A stretch of 64,000 bases of DNA from Nostoc sp. ATCC 43529. GTDB lineage: Bacteria > Cyanobacteriota > Cyanobacteriia > Cyanobacteriales > Nostocaceae. This document shows positions 42,054-51,788 of this stretch, piece after piece (the first letter of the stretch is position 1; each line of letters starts with the position of its first letter). The notes beneath the pieces are model-generated. The model was not told the origin of the DNA, searched no databases, and worked only from the letters and a program-made list of their open reading frames with translations. Both the position numbers and the translations under genes were made by a program. The stretch spans positions 186,001-250,000 of the forward strand of contig LWTK01000036.1 in NCBI GenBank assembly GCA_003326205.1. The letters run 5' to 3'.

Positions 42054-43379
42054 TTAACGTTTAATTCCCTTAAAACGTTCTTGTGCTGCCTTAAAAGCTT
42101 CTTGCATCACCGATTGAATTCTCTGGGGATCTGGTTTTTTACCTCCCATTAAATCGCCAAAGTAAACGCAGGCTGCTTCCCCTAAAGCCCAGGTGTAGGC
42201 GGCTGCCCAAGATGCGGCGATCGCACTGCCAAAAAGTGGTATAAATTTAACTAATTCCCGCCCGATTGCTTGTGCAAGGAAACCACCAGCGATGGCACTT
42301 ACAACGCCCCCGGCTTGGGATGGCGTAAGTGTTTGCCCATATAATTTTCCTAAAAGACCTACCATTGAAACTTGTAGTGCAGTTAGCACCGGCATTGTGG
42401 CAAATGGCAATGGTACAGCGGCCAAGGTTGCAGACATAATCGCAAAAGGCAAAATGTAGCGGCGTGCTGTATCACGGTAAAGGTTGCCAATTTGCTTACC
42501 AGCTTCTTCCCGATTCAATAGCTGATAAATTGCTTGGGCTTCTGCTTGTGGGAGTAGTTCTGCAAGGGTGTCTCTCAGGGCTTCTAAGCCGTAAAATACC
42601 TGATTGTAGCCATCTTCTTCTAAAGTAAAGTCAATCAGTACACAGCGATCGTACATTCCAGCAAAAGTTTCTTGTATGAGAGCGAATGCACGGTTGACTT
42701 GGTGAAAGTCTGGTGGATAAGCAGGATGATCGACACTATCGGGGGGATAAACTTCGTGTAAGCAGGTAACCGCTAACAAACACGGAATATCTGGATATTG
42801 CTGGCGCAGCTTTTGAGCAATTTGTCGTAGAGTATCAGTTGCAAAATCATTGATTTTGACTGTCAAAACTAAGATTCTGGCGGAACGAGTCTCCTGCTGC
42901 AAATCCCCAAGTAACTCTTGAATGATTACTTGAGTATCCTGGCGAACATCACCCAATCCTACAGTATCAGTAAAAATCAGTAACGGCAGGTCATTGGATG
43001 GATAGGCATAGCGCTGGGTGTGTTGGGTATGAGGGCGAAATCCTTGACCGACAATTTCAGCTGAAACTCCCGTCAGTCCGCGCACAATTGAGCTTTTTCC
43101 GGCTTGGGGTTTACCAATTAACAGGGCTTCTGTAGTTGGTAGTTCCGCTCGGACTTTCTCTAAAATCTCTGCAACTTCAGCCTCACTGACACTAAACCAT
43201 CCAATAACAGTCTGTGCCATTTGTTCTACGGGTAAAAATTGCGTCAAACTTGTTGTTGCTTTGTTCCAAACACCAGCAACGCGATCTTTCCAGAAATTAC
43301 CGACCGATTTGTTGGTTACACTATCGGTGATTTCACTCAATTGCTGAGAGTCAGAATCGTGTTGCTCAGTCATTCCCAT
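42054..43379 (-). CDS. GTPase with C-terminal DUF697-type membrane domain
   Basis: 441 aa. P-loop GKPQAGKS at residues 89-96 and G3 DTVGLGD at 138-144 define an Era-like/YcjX-YcjF-type GTPase. The G4 NKxD motif is not seen; the matching strand ends in TCLH, so guanine specificity may be altered. Residues about 310-420 hold three to four membrane helices of the DUF697 kind (YILPFAIMSATLAAVPLPFA, then QAGGVVSAIAGGFLAQAIG). A role at the plasma membrane in envelope or chloroplast-type membrane maintenance is only a guess. Start ATG 43379. Confidence 0.8.
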   Translation of the reverse strand: MGMTEQHDSDSQQLSEITDSVTNKSVGNFWKDRVAGVWNKATTSLTQFLPVEQMAQTVIGWFSVSEAEVAEILEKVRAELPTTEALLIGKPQAGKSSIVRGLTGVSAEIVGQGFRPHTQHTQRYAYPSNDLPLLIFTDTVGLGDVRQDTQVIIQELLGDLQQETRSARILVLTVKINDFATDTLRQIAQKLRQQYPDIPCLLAVTCLHEVYPPDSVDHPAYPPDFHQVNRAFALIQETFAGMYDRCVLIDFTLEEDGYNQVFYGLEALRDTLAELLPQAEAQAIYQLLNREEAGKQIGNLYRDTARRYILPFAIMSATLAAVPLPFATMPVLTALQVSMVGLLGKLYGQTLTPSQAGGVVSAIAGGFLAQAIGRELVKFIPLFGSAIAASWAAAYTWALGEAACVYFGDLMGGKKPDPQRIQSVMQEAFKAAQERFKGIKR

Positions 43380-43554
43380 GAGAACGGTAGATAGAATTTA
43401 AATCCTGTTTATATTTATCCTAACGTTAAACTTCGTTCACCTCCGATTAATTTACTAATGACAGGAAACTTCACAGCCAGTTTTGTTGTTTGAATCGCCA
43501 GGAATTCTATAGGACTAGTATTTGATTTTTGAAAGGTAGAGTGTGTTAGCGCAA

Positions 43555-43649
43555 AGAGTACGGCACCATTCCTAACGATTTGGTGCGTTAGGATGAAATC
43601 CGTAACGCACCTTACTAGCTGTTGACTGTTGAGTGTTAACAGTCAACAG
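43555..43649. repeat. GGTGCGTTA inverted block and CTGTTGACTGTT hairpin
   Basis: Two intergenic repeats: ttggtgcgttagg/cgtaacgcacc (about 43580-43610) and the exact 12-bp stem ctgttgactgtt / aacagtcaacag (43619-43630, 43638-43649). The latter may end the transcript of the zinc-ribbon gene, being 35 bp past its stop on the minus strand. Confidence 0.6.
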
Positions 43650-43683
43650 TGATATTTTTCACAACTCAAATAGGATAACTCTA

Positions 43684-43848
43684 TTAATGTAGAACTTTGG
43701 TTTTATCGATGAAATTAGCTTGAGTTTTGGGATAATATGTTTGTTTTAAAATTGGCATTTCTTGCCAGCATGTTCGGCAAAAAAAGTAAATTTCATGACG
43801 CCGGATATGGCGCAAAAGCTGATGAGAACAGCAAGGACAATTATTCAT
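43684..43848 (-). CDS. 54-aa zinc-ribbon protein
   Basis: MNNCPCCSHQLLRHIRRHEI is followed by YFFCRTCWQEMPIL. Two Cys pairs (Cys4/Cys7 and Cys24/Cys27) form a treble-clef or rubredoxin-like Cx2C...Cx2C zinc site. I recall small cyanobacterial proteins with CPCC..LLRHIR..WFC..CWQEMP, so I believe it is a real conserved gene missed by length cut-offs. AAAAAAATG context offers no strong ribosome binding site. Function unknown; RNA- or protein-binding zinc finger is possible. Confidence 0.75.
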   Translation of the reverse strand: MNNCPCCSHQLLRHIRRHEIYFFCRTCWQEMPILKQTYYPKTQANFIDKTKVLH

Positions 43849-44109
43849 TTTTTTAAATTCTCAAAAGGTATTTTAAAAATTTTGCTAGATATTTAAAAAT
43901 TTATTTATCTAACTATTTAAATAATTATGGTTTTGCTAAATAATATCTTCTGTAAAAACACTTAAAATCAACAGAGGATTTTTCCCAAGCTTAAATCTCA
44001 AGTAGATTTACTTAAGTAAATATCACGTAAGTAAAATTTCTTATCAAATATATAGTACTGAGATAAAAGAAAAATTTAAGCTATCAGTTATCGACAGTGT
44101 TTTAGAGGC

Positions 44110-44661
44110 TTACTTAGTATGAGCTTGGCTCATCAAACCAACGATCGCCTCGACTAATTCATCTGGATCTATTGGTTTGGGGATATGCAGTTGAAATCCC
44201 GCTTCTAGTGCTTGCTGCTGATTGATTTCCCCAGCATAAGCCGTGAGAGCGATCGCTGGTACGTGTCCACCTTCTTGGGGCGATCGCTTTCTCACTTCAC
44301 GCATCAGCATATAACCATCTGTCTTTGGCATTCCAATATCACTGATCAAAACATCCGGTATCGACTCAGATAGTGCTTGTAATGCTTCTTGTGCTGATGC
44401 GACGGCGGTTACTTCTACACCGTAATCTTGCAGAATAAAGGTTACTAAATCGCGAATATCTGGTTCGTCATCTACAATCAAAATTTGAGTGTCACTGAGA
44501 AATGGGGTATCAGGGTCAGAAATAAAAGACTCATCTTCCTCATACCCAAGCTGTTCGTTTGTGACTAAAAGCGGTAACTTGGTGGTGAAAGTTGGATTAA
44601 ATTCTTCTCCAAGACTTTCTGCTTGAACCTTTTCACTGTAAATTAAATTAACATTTACCAT
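44110..44661 (-). CDS. Single-domain response regulator
   Basis: 183 aa: about 55 residues of unstructured N-terminus, then one receiver domain (ILIVDDEPDIRDLVTFILQD, phospho-Asp in DVLISDIGMPKTDG, conserved Lys in HIPKPIDPDEL). No output domain. It is very similar to receiver 2 of the kinase at 39234, so it may be its partner or a split-off copy. The upstream 420 bp hold repeats only. Confidence 0.88.
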   Translation of the reverse strand: MVNVNLIYSEKVQAESLGEEFNPTFTTKLPLLVTNEQLGYEEDESFISDPDTPFLSDTQILIVDDEPDIRDLVTFILQDYGVEVTAVASAQEALQALSESIPDVLISDIGMPKTDGYMLMREVRKRSPQEGGHVPAIALTAYAGEINQQQALEAGFQLHIPKPIDPDELVEAIVGLMSQAHTK

Positions 44662-45083
44662 CTGACGTACCGTTTATAACTAAACAATACCGACTTGAAC
44701 AGTAGGTATCCGCTAGTGTGATGAGTATCGATTTTTAAGATAAAAAATACAATCTATCAAAAGGTACAGAAAGAATCAAAAATTGTGAAATATTGCTAAC
44801 TTCTTGATTAGAATTCCTGCTTATATCCTTTGTTTTCCGGGGGTAGCTGAGAAATTTCAGCCAAAAGACATATAGCAATTTTATTTAATTTGTGAGAATG
44901 GCAAGTCTCGGATTGAGTCAAACGAATTTCTAATTTATAATTTATAATTCATAATTGCAATCAGTTGTTGATTGAACTCTCTACTGCATTGTTGCACCAC
45001 ACTCATTAAAAATTCAGTGGGGGATTGTACCCATTTTTACTTATGAATTATGAATTATGAATTATGAATTAATAATTATTTGG
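44662..45083. other. Intergenic region with facing TAATTCA heptamer arms
   Basis: aatttataatttataattca (about 44930-44956) and ttatgaattatgaattatga (about 45041-45070) are short STRR arrays in inverted orientation flanking about 85 bp, the right one adjoining the rhomboid-like gene stop. No gene seen. Confidence 0.6.
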
Positions 45084-45791
45084 TCACCTGATAAACGTCC
45101 TAAGTCGCATGAAACCTGCACCAAAAAGCAATCCTAGAATCTGACTCCAGTAAATAACACCAGATTGATTGACACCAACGGGGGGAATATTTAAACTACC
45201 AATACCATAAAATAGCTGTTGAACAAACCACCATAATATATATAAAAAAGCTGGGATTTCCAGGGGTATATACACAATTATTAAGGGCAAAACTGAGTAG
45301 ATTTTCGCTTGAGGAAACTTGATAATATAGGTTCCTAGAACAGCTGCGATCGCTCCATTCGCACCAATCAATGGAACTCTCAAACTCGGTTCAGCTAAAA
45401 TTTGTGCCACCCCCGTCACAAGGCCAGCAGCTAAGTAAAATCCTAGATAGCGTTTATGTCCGAGAATATTTTCTACAGTCTTACCAAAAACCCATAAAAA
45501 TAGCAGGTTTCCTAATATTTGGCTAAAACTTCCATGCAAAAATATGCTAAAAATTAGCGACAATATACGCCAAACCACAACTATCCAAGCAGCAAAGTTC
45601 AAAGAAATAGCATTTGCGATCGCCCCACTAATCTGGGCAGGAATCAATCCCCAACTATTGATAAAATAGCCCAATTCATCGCTAAATTCTAGTTTCAGTT
45701 CCCATAAAAACGCGGCAATATTAATGCCAATAAGCCAATAATTAATTATCGGCTTATTCCAACAACGAACATTATCACTAATAGGAATCAT
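45084..45791 (-). CDS. Rhomboid-fold protein with catalytic residues replaced
   Basis: 235 aa, six membrane helices. Clear rhomboid scaffold: FLHGSFSQILGNLLFLWVFG (TM2 block with the conserved Asn95), and TM4 block LIGANGAIAAVLGTY. Active rhomboids have GxSG in TM4 and His in TM6; here they are GANG (Asn145) and WSQILG (Gln217), and the second TM2 His is Gln91. It should therefore be a pseudoprotease, like iRhoms/derlins, perhaps binding membrane clients. Its leader is a TAGTCAT array starting 2 bp upstream of the ATG, leaving no Shine-Dalgarno. Confidence 0.8.
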   Translation of the reverse strand: MIPISDNVRCWNKPIINYWLIGINIAAFLWELKLEFSDELGYFINSWGLIPAQISGAIANAISLNFAAWIVVVWRILSLIFSIFLHGSFSQILGNLLFLWVFGKTVENILGHKRYLGFYLAAGLVTGVAQILAEPSLRVPLIGANGAIAAVLGTYIIKFPQAKIYSVLPLIIVYIPLEIPAFLYILWWFVQQLFYGIGSLNIPPVGVNQSGVIYWSQILGLLFGAGFMRLRTFIR

Positions 45792-45793
45792 AA

Positions 45794-45880
45794 ATTAGTC
45801 ATTAGTCATTAGTCATTAGTCATTAGTCATTAGTCATTAGTCATTAGTCATTAGTCATTAGTCATTGGTCATTGGTTATT
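45794..45880. repeat. Heptamer array TTAGTCA
   Basis: About eleven contiguous ttagtca units (reverse complement of TAATGAC) lie immediately upstream of the rhomboid-like ATG, in the divergent space to the kinase gene. GTCCCCGTGTCCCCGCGTC repeat follows at 45900-45955. Confidence 0.9.
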
Positions 45881-46003
45881 TGTCATTTGTTTTTCTGTGC
45901 GTCCCCGTGTCCCCGCGTCTCCCTCATCCCCCTCATCTCCCCACACTCCCCCTAAACCTGTGGCAGAATCAAAATCAGATCGCACTTATACTGGGCAAAC
46001 GAG

Positions 46004-48133
46004 ATGTTGGGAAACACACTTGTTGGAAGATACCAAATTATTAGTAACTTGGGAGGTGGGGGTTTTGGTGAAACTTTTGTTGCTTATGATACTCAATTAC
46101 CTGGTTCGCCTCAATGTGTGGTTAAGAAACTCAAGCCCCAAGCAAATGACCCAGTAACTTTGGAAACGGCGAGGCGTTTATTTGATACAGAAGCTCAAGT
46201 TCTGTACAAATTAGGCACTCACGATCGCATTCCCCAACTTTTAGCTTATTTTGAAGAAAACACCGAATTTTATCTCGTACAGGAATTAATTGAAGGTCAT
46301 GACCTGAGTGAAGAATTAATCCCAGGGAAAACCTGGAGTCAAGACCAAGTGATTTCACTTTTACAAGAAATTTTGACAATCTTAGAATTTGTCCATCAAC
46401 AGAATGTAATTCACCGTGATGTGAATCCTCGAAATATTCTCAGACGGGATACTGATGGCAAGTTAATCTTAATTGATTTTGGTGCAGTTAAACAAATTGC
46501 TACCCAAATTATTACTCCTCAAGCTTCAACTCAATGTACCGTTGCTATCGGTACACCTGGATATATTCCTGGCGAACAAGCTCATGGTACGCCAAAATTA
46601 AGCAGTGATATCTATGCTACAGGGATAATTGCGATTCAAGCCCTGACGGGATTATCTTCTGAAGAAATAGTCAAAGATCCCGATACTAATGAAATTGTCT
46701 GGCAGGATAAAACCACGGTAACGCCAGAATTTGCTCAATTTTTAGATAGAATGGTGCGCTATGATTTTCGACAACGCTATCCTTCGGCAACGGTGGCATT
46801 AAAAGCGCTGCAAGAATTAACACAACCCCCGGCTGAAACAATAGCATTAACTCCTATATCGCCACCAAATAAGATAAAAAAACCGCAACCAAAAAAAGGT
46901 TTATTGGGTAAGTTGCTATTAGCAATATTTTTGTTTGGGGTAACTGGAATAGCATCAATATTGATTTTGAACCACGTTAATTCTAAGAATGCCATAGAAT
47001 TATCTAAACAAGGAAATACACTTTTTGATTTGCAACGCTATCAAGAAGCGTTAGCAGTATATGAAAAAGCAGTTAATATTAGACCAGATTACGCTCAAGC
47101 ATGGAATGGTCAAGGCAAAACCCTTTCGCAATTGAAAAAATATAAAGATGCTTTAGCGGCGTATGACAAAGCAATTCAAATCAAGCCAGATTATTTAGAA
47201 GCTTGGGTTGGACGAGGTTTGGCTTTTGACAATTTACAACGATATCAAGAAGCGATCGCTTCTTTTGACAAAGCCTTAGAATTAAATAGTCAAAATCCCC
47301 AAGTCTGGAATGCCAAAGGAGACGCTTTAGGTAATTTAAAACAATATGACCAAGCAATTGAATCTTATCAAAACGCACTGGAATTGAAATCAGATGATTT
47401 TGAAGCTTGGTACAAAAAAGGATTAACCTTACAAAATCTCAAACGATACAGTGAAGCGATCGCTGCTTATGAAAAAGCCGTTGAATTTAAACCAGATTAC
47501 GTGTCAGCTTGGTACAATTGGGGGAATGCTCTAGTCAATTTACAACGCTACAAAGATGCGTTTACAGCTTATGATAAAGCAGTACAATACAAGCCAAATT
47601 TTTATCAAGCTTGGTTGTCTAGAGGTAATATCCTCATAAATTTACAACGTTACCCAGAAGCAATTGAATCTTTTAATCAAGTAATTAAATATAACCCCAA
47701 CAACTATCAAGCATGGTATAATATAGGCTGGTCAATGCATCAAACCCAACGTTATGACGCTGCAATAGAAGCTTATAATAAAGCAGCAAATTTTAAGAAA
47801 AACGATTATCAACTTTGGTATAACTTGGGAAATTCACAATATATTTTGCAAAAATATGAAGACGCGATCGCATCTTATGATAGAGGAGTTCGCTATAAAC
47901 CAGATCATTACGAAAGCTGGTATAGTAAAGGCAATGCTCTATTAAATTTGCAACGGTATCAAGATGCGATCGTTTCTTACAATCGAGCCATAAAATATAA
48001 GCCTAATTACCCACAAGCAATAAACGCCCGCGACCAAGCCCAAATTCAACTAGAAAGCCAAAAATCAAAGCCTGTAATTGTACCAATTCTCCCAACTCCT
48101 AATTCCACCAATCCACCACAAACAACACCGTAG
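46004..48133 (+). CDS. Ser/Thr protein kinase with TPR tail, atypical catalytic loop
   Basis: 709 aa. Kinase domain residues about 10-275: glycine loop LGGGGFGETF, ATP lysine in VVKKL, and DFG at 158-160. The catalytic loop reads HRDVNPRN: the Asp is present but the usual Lys (HRDxKxxN) is Asn141. A membrane helix follows (LLGKLLLAIFLFGVTGIASI, about 298-322), then about eleven TPR units (SLFDLQRYQEALAVYEKAVN and relatives), placing the TPRs outside the cytoplasm. Ends in a Pro/Thr tail. Kinase-TM-TPR proteins are frequent in Nostocales; targets unknown. Start ATG 46004. Confidence 0.92.
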   Translation: MLGNTLVGRYQIISNLGGGGFGETFVAYDTQLPGSPQCVVKKLKPQANDPVTLETARRLFDTEAQVLYKLGTHDRIPQLLAYFEENTEFYLVQELIEGHDLSEELIPGKTWSQDQVISLLQEILTILEFVHQQNVIHRDVNPRNILRRDTDGKLILIDFGAVKQIATQIITPQASTQCTVAIGTPGYIPGEQAHGTPKLSSDIYATGIIAIQALTGLSSEEIVKDPDTNEIVWQDKTTVTPEFAQFLDRMVRYDFRQRYPSATVALKALQELTQPPAETIALTPISPPNKIKKPQPKKGLLGKLLLAIFLFGVTGIASILILNHVNSKNAIELSKQGNTLFDLQRYQEALAVYEKAVNIRPDYAQAWNGQGKTLSQLKKYKDALAAYDKAIQIKPDYLEAWVGRGLAFDNLQRYQEAIASFDKALELNSQNPQVWNAKGDALGNLKQYDQAIESYQNALELKSDDFEAWYKKGLTLQNLKRYSEAIAAYEKAVEFKPDYVSAWYNWGNALVNLQRYKDAFTAYDKAVQYKPNFYQAWLSRGNILINLQRYPEAIESFNQVIKYNPNNYQAWYNIGWSMHQTQRYDAAIEAYNKAANFKKNDYQLWYNLGNSQYILQKYEDAIASYDRGVRYKPDHYESWYSKGNALLNLQRYQDAIVSYNRAIKYKPNYPQAINARDQAQIQLESQKSKPVIVPILPTPNSTNPPQTTP

Positions 48134-48466
48134 TTAGGACTATAGGACTTACGCAAAAAACCTGTCTAACTCTTAAGCTAACGCGTCTACATATTGCACA
48201 AACTCCGTGTAGACCGTCATTAGTCATTAGTCATTAGTCATTTGTGTTTACCAAGGACAGAGGACAATTGACTTAGGACAACCTCACCAGTTGATGTGCA
48301 ATCTTATTTGCATAACAGCTTATTCCTCTGCGTTCTCTGTGTCTCTGCGGTTCGTCGTGACCTGTGCGTAACAGACGTTGCAATGCAACGTCTCTACGAA
48401 CCATTTTGTGGTAAATAAATAACCTTATACCCATTCTTCAACTGTATCCTCGAAGGGATAGAATTA
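48134..48466. other. Intergenic repeat cluster
   Basis: Holds a truncated CAGGACTTACGCAA element (48144-48197), four TTAGTCA heptamers (about 48218-48246), a CGCAGAGG-type repeat in reverse (48325-48355) and the GACGTTGCAATGCAACGTC palindrome (48373-48397). No gene. Confidence 0.7.
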
Positions 48467-50188
48467 CTAGCGAATATTTAACTGTTGCAGTTGATTTTCT
48501 AACTGAAAATATTGAATTTTAGTATCTGAATTTCTAGATACAGATAAATTTTTTCTTTTTACAGAAGCTATCTTTTTCTGAGTATATTCATTTAATTTTA
48601 CTTGAGCTTCAGCATAAACTAAAGCATCACTAGGAATATTTTTCAGTAACTTGACAGCACTATCAAAATTACCAAGAGATGCTTGATGATAAGCTTTATT
48701 CAAAAAATAAGCTGCTCTGATTTGTCGCTTGCGATTATATTCAGCTAACTTGTCTTGAACTATAGCACCAGCAGAACTTTCTTTAGGAATTTGACGCAAA
48801 TATTTTAATGCTGTAGAAAAATCTTTTATATTGGCACTTTCGTAAGCTTTAGTTAATAAATCTTCGGTTTGGGCTTCTATATTTATATAGGCTTTTTGAA
48901 TTAATTTATCTGTTTTATTTCGCCAATATAAAATATCTGGAACTTGACGAGCCGCATCAATAACATCTGACCATCTACTTTCATAATAAGCTGCTAAAGC
49001 TAATTGATATTGTTGTGCAGCTACTTGCCATTGTTCTTGCCATTCTTCAATTGTGGCTTGAGCTTCTGGATAAATATTGCTGTGGGAGGGAATTGATTTA
49101 ACTAGTGCGATCGCTTCTTGCAAATCCCCTGCTTGATATTCTTTTTTTGCTTGAGATAAAGTCTCTGTTTCTGAGTATGCAGGTGAAGTATTAACTAAAG
49201 AATATACACCAACTCCCATTAACAAAGAATTAGCCGCTAGCCCAACTTTTATTCCTGTGAATAACGGCGATAATTTTCCAGAAACAGGATTCTGGGATTT
49301 ATCATCTTCAATATCTGGTGTTAATATTTGTGTTGGCTGAGGTTCCCAGATCATTTGTTTGAGAACCCGCAGAACTTCACCCGCAGACTGAAAACGTTTT
49401 TGGTAATCGTAGCGGATCATTTGGCTGAGAACAGCAGCTAAATAATCATTAACTGGCGTATTTTGAGAACGCCAAATAATCTCATTAGTATAAGGATCGG
49501 CTTTTAATTGTAGTGGTTCTAGGCCTGTTAAAGCTTGGATAGCAATCATTCCCAAAGCATAAATATCGCTGTTGGGCTGTGTTTCGCCAATAAATTGTTC
49601 TGGTGGTATATATCCCAACGAAGTCACAGGAATTTTATGGATAGGCAATTCTGCACCTATACCAAAATCAATCGATTGGATTGAGCCAAAATCAATTAAA
49701 ACTAACTTGCCATCAGCAGCACGTCTAATTAAATTTTCTGGTTTGATATCGCAATGAATAACACCTTGAGAGTGAACAAATTCTAGAATACCTAAAACAT
49801 CTAATAAAAATTCTACAACTTCCCTTTCACTCCACACAGACCCCCATTCTTGATTAATGGGTAATTCCGCAGTGAGGGCATGTCCTTCAATATATTCTTG
49901 TACCAAATAAAATCGCTTGTTTTCTTCAAAGCAGGCGATGAATTCAGGAATTTGCTGATGGCTTCCTAAAAGTTTGAGAGTTTCAGTTTCAGTTAAAAAC
50001 AATAGCCTCAGTGTGTCCAAGTAGTTAGATTCAAAACTGCTAGCTTTGATTTGTTTAACTACGCATTTGGCATTGTCTGGGTAATCTACATCTAGGGCAA
50101 TGTATGTTTGTCCAAACACCCCTGCACCCAGGCTTTGGACAATTTGGTAACGCCCTTGTAATAATTTACCAATTATGTGGTGGATCAT
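48467..50188 (-). CDS. Ser/Thr protein kinase, membrane-linked
   Basis: 573 aa. Kinase domain about 10-285 with LGAGVFGQTY, CVVKQIK, complete catalytic loop HCDIKPENL and LIDFGSIQSID. A membrane helix follows near 312-330 (VGLAANSLLMGVGVYSLVN). The C-terminal 230 residues are helical repeats of a TPR-like kind (AKKEYQAGDLQEAIALVKSI, AYESANIKDFSTALKYLRQI). Divergent paralogue of the kinase at 46004, with the canonical Lys retained. Monocistronic. Confidence 0.92.
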   Translation of the reverse strand: MIHHIIGKLLQGRYQIVQSLGAGVFGQTYIALDVDYPDNAKCVVKQIKASSFESNYLDTLRLLFLTETETLKLLGSHQQIPEFIACFEENKRFYLVQEYIEGHALTAELPINQEWGSVWSEREVVEFLLDVLGILEFVHSQGVIHCDIKPENLIRRAADGKLVLIDFGSIQSIDFGIGAELPIHKIPVTSLGYIPPEQFIGETQPNSDIYALGMIAIQALTGLEPLQLKADPYTNEIIWRSQNTPVNDYLAAVLSQMIRYDYQKRFQSAGEVLRVLKQMIWEPQPTQILTPDIEDDKSQNPVSGKLSPLFTGIKVGLAANSLLMGVGVYSLVNTSPAYSETETLSQAKKEYQAGDLQEAIALVKSIPSHSNIYPEAQATIEEWQEQWQVAAQQYQLALAAYYESRWSDVIDAARQVPDILYWRNKTDKLIQKAYINIEAQTEDLLTKAYESANIKDFSTALKYLRQIPKESSAGAIVQDKLAEYNRKRQIRAAYFLNKAYHQASLGNFDSAVKLLKNIPSDALVYAEAQVKLNEYTQKKIASVKRKNLSVSRNSDTKIQYFQLENQLQQLNIR

Positions 50189-50526
50189 GACCTGGTTACT
50201 CAGTGAGTCATTTTATTTAGTTTTTCTGACATTACCTCCTAATTTCCGGAAAACATAAGAGATTAAGCTCATCATGTTGACTAGACCTGCCTTAAAAATA
50301 GGGACTGGTGGCTAGGAACTTGGGACTGGGAAAACCAAGATATTTTCATTGTTCCTTGTGCGTGCAGCTCATGGAGTTTCTTGCAAAAGTCCTTACTCTG
50401 CGCCTCTGCGCCTCTGCGTGATACAAAAAAATATTTATTATGCAAGAGGTCTACTGTTACGGTATTGGAGCAGTGAGGCAGAGATCCCCAACCCTTGTAA
50501 AATACAGTACAGTTCAAACGTTCATT
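50189..50526. other. Intergenic region between divergent genes
   Basis: Contains a GGGACTGG-type STRR fragment (50300-50335) and a CGCAGAGG-type repeat in reverse (50395-50425). No gene; the in-frame 29 codons upstream of 50527 are non-family sequence. Confidence 0.6.
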
Positions 50527-51432
50527 ATGACTCGACAGCCTTACGACCAGTTTTCAAAGCAGTTTTTAGAAGAGTTGCTTTCGCCTTTGGGAGAGGTAGA
50601 GGTAAATAAAGAAATCACTGACGAAGTTCGCCAAGTAGATGTGCTATTCTCCCAGACAGTAACATCTTCTGAGCAAGTGGAATCACTAGGATTACTTGGA
50701 AGGATAGCTACTAGTACAAGTACCGTGTTGCTAGAACCATTCCGCAATCAGCCTAGCAAGACAGAAGTCCGAAACTGTCTTTTGAAATTGCTTTATGTCA
50801 TCGCACATTCTCAACATGAAGCTAAGCGCGAGAAAACCAGTTTACCGGAAGCTAATTTAGCGCGATTATGGATTTTTGCTCCTAGTGCTTCAGATAATTT
50901 GCTTAACAGTTTTGCAGCTAAACTAGAGCTAGAAACCTGGACTAATGATGTTTATTTGCTGCCGGAATCTTTGAGGACGGCAATAGTAGCGATTAACGAA
51001 CTACCTATAACTAATGACACATTATGGTTAAGGATTTTAGGCAAAGGTGAAACACAACGCCAAGCTGTTAGTGAATTATTGGCACTCCCAGAAAACAATC
51101 TTTTGCGAGAAAATGCTCTCAAATTGATTACTAATTGGCGGATAGTTATAGTTCAACAACAAAATTTAACAGACGAAGACCGGGAACTAATTATGAATTT
51201 GTCGCAAGCTTATCAACAATGGGAACAAACCACAGTACAGCAAGGAGTACAGCAAGAACGCCGTCAACTGATGGAAAACTTGTTGAAATTGAAGTTTGGT
51301 TCTGTGGATGACGAATTGGCGAGAGTCATCGATAGTTTCTTGCAGCTACCAGCAGATGAATTTGCTAGATTTTTACTCGAATTACCTAATTTATCTCGTG
51401 AAGAGTTGTTAGGAAGACTTGATTTGCAATGA
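50527..51432 (+). CDS. Rpn/PD-(D/E)XK-type cyanobacterial protein
   Basis: 301 aa. MTRQPYDQFSKQFLEELLSP, EVRQVDVLFSQ and WLRILGKGETQRQAVSELLA match a multi-copy cyanobacterial family related to Rpn recombination-promoting nucleases or transposase-associated proteins. The V-R-Q-V-D core with preceding E fits a degraded PD-(D/E)XK fold. The C-terminus ends in the helical LLxLKFGSVDDELARVIDSF segment seen as DUF4351-like tail. ATG 50527 is the family start. Function uncertain; such genes spread with mobile DNA. Confidence 0.78.
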   Translation: MTRQPYDQFSKQFLEELLSPLGEVEVNKEITDEVRQVDVLFSQTVTSSEQVESLGLLGRIATSTSTVLLEPFRNQPSKTEVRNCLLKLLYVIAHSQHEAKREKTSLPEANLARLWIFAPSASDNLLNSFAAKLELETWTNDVYLLPESLRTAIVAINELPITNDTLWLRILGKGETQRQAVSELLALPENNLLRENALKLITNWRIVIVQQQNLTDEDRELIMNLSQAYQQWEQTTVQQGVQQERRQLMENLLKLKFGSVDDELARVIDSFLQLPADEFARFLLELPNLSREELLGRLDLQ

Positions 51433-51788
51433 TAACTAAATACAGCAGAATTGAGAATCCAGAAGTAAAAGTGACTGGGGACTGGGTTGGAAATCTGCTG
51501 TATGGCGATCGCCAAATTTTACCTTTAATTAAACATAGCTTTACTTCTAATTAAACAAAGATAATTTCTAGTTATCATCAACGATAAAGCGAAGATAATA
51601 CTATCTAAAAGTATGGTAATATCTTGAATATATCCGATAAAATATAGTAACAAGAGAATCAGAGCATAGTATATCTGAATTTTGGAATTCACAATTGCTC
51701 TCAAAATTTCTATATGATATTGTCAAAGTAGTTTTCAAGATTCAGCTTTCCGATCTGGTATCGTAATATTTAAATCAGGGAAAAACTT
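51433..51788. other. Intergenic stretch, nothing recognised
   Basis: AT-rich, with one GACTGGGGACTGGG fragment near 51473 and no coding frame. Presumably promoter of the next gene. Confidence 0.5.
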
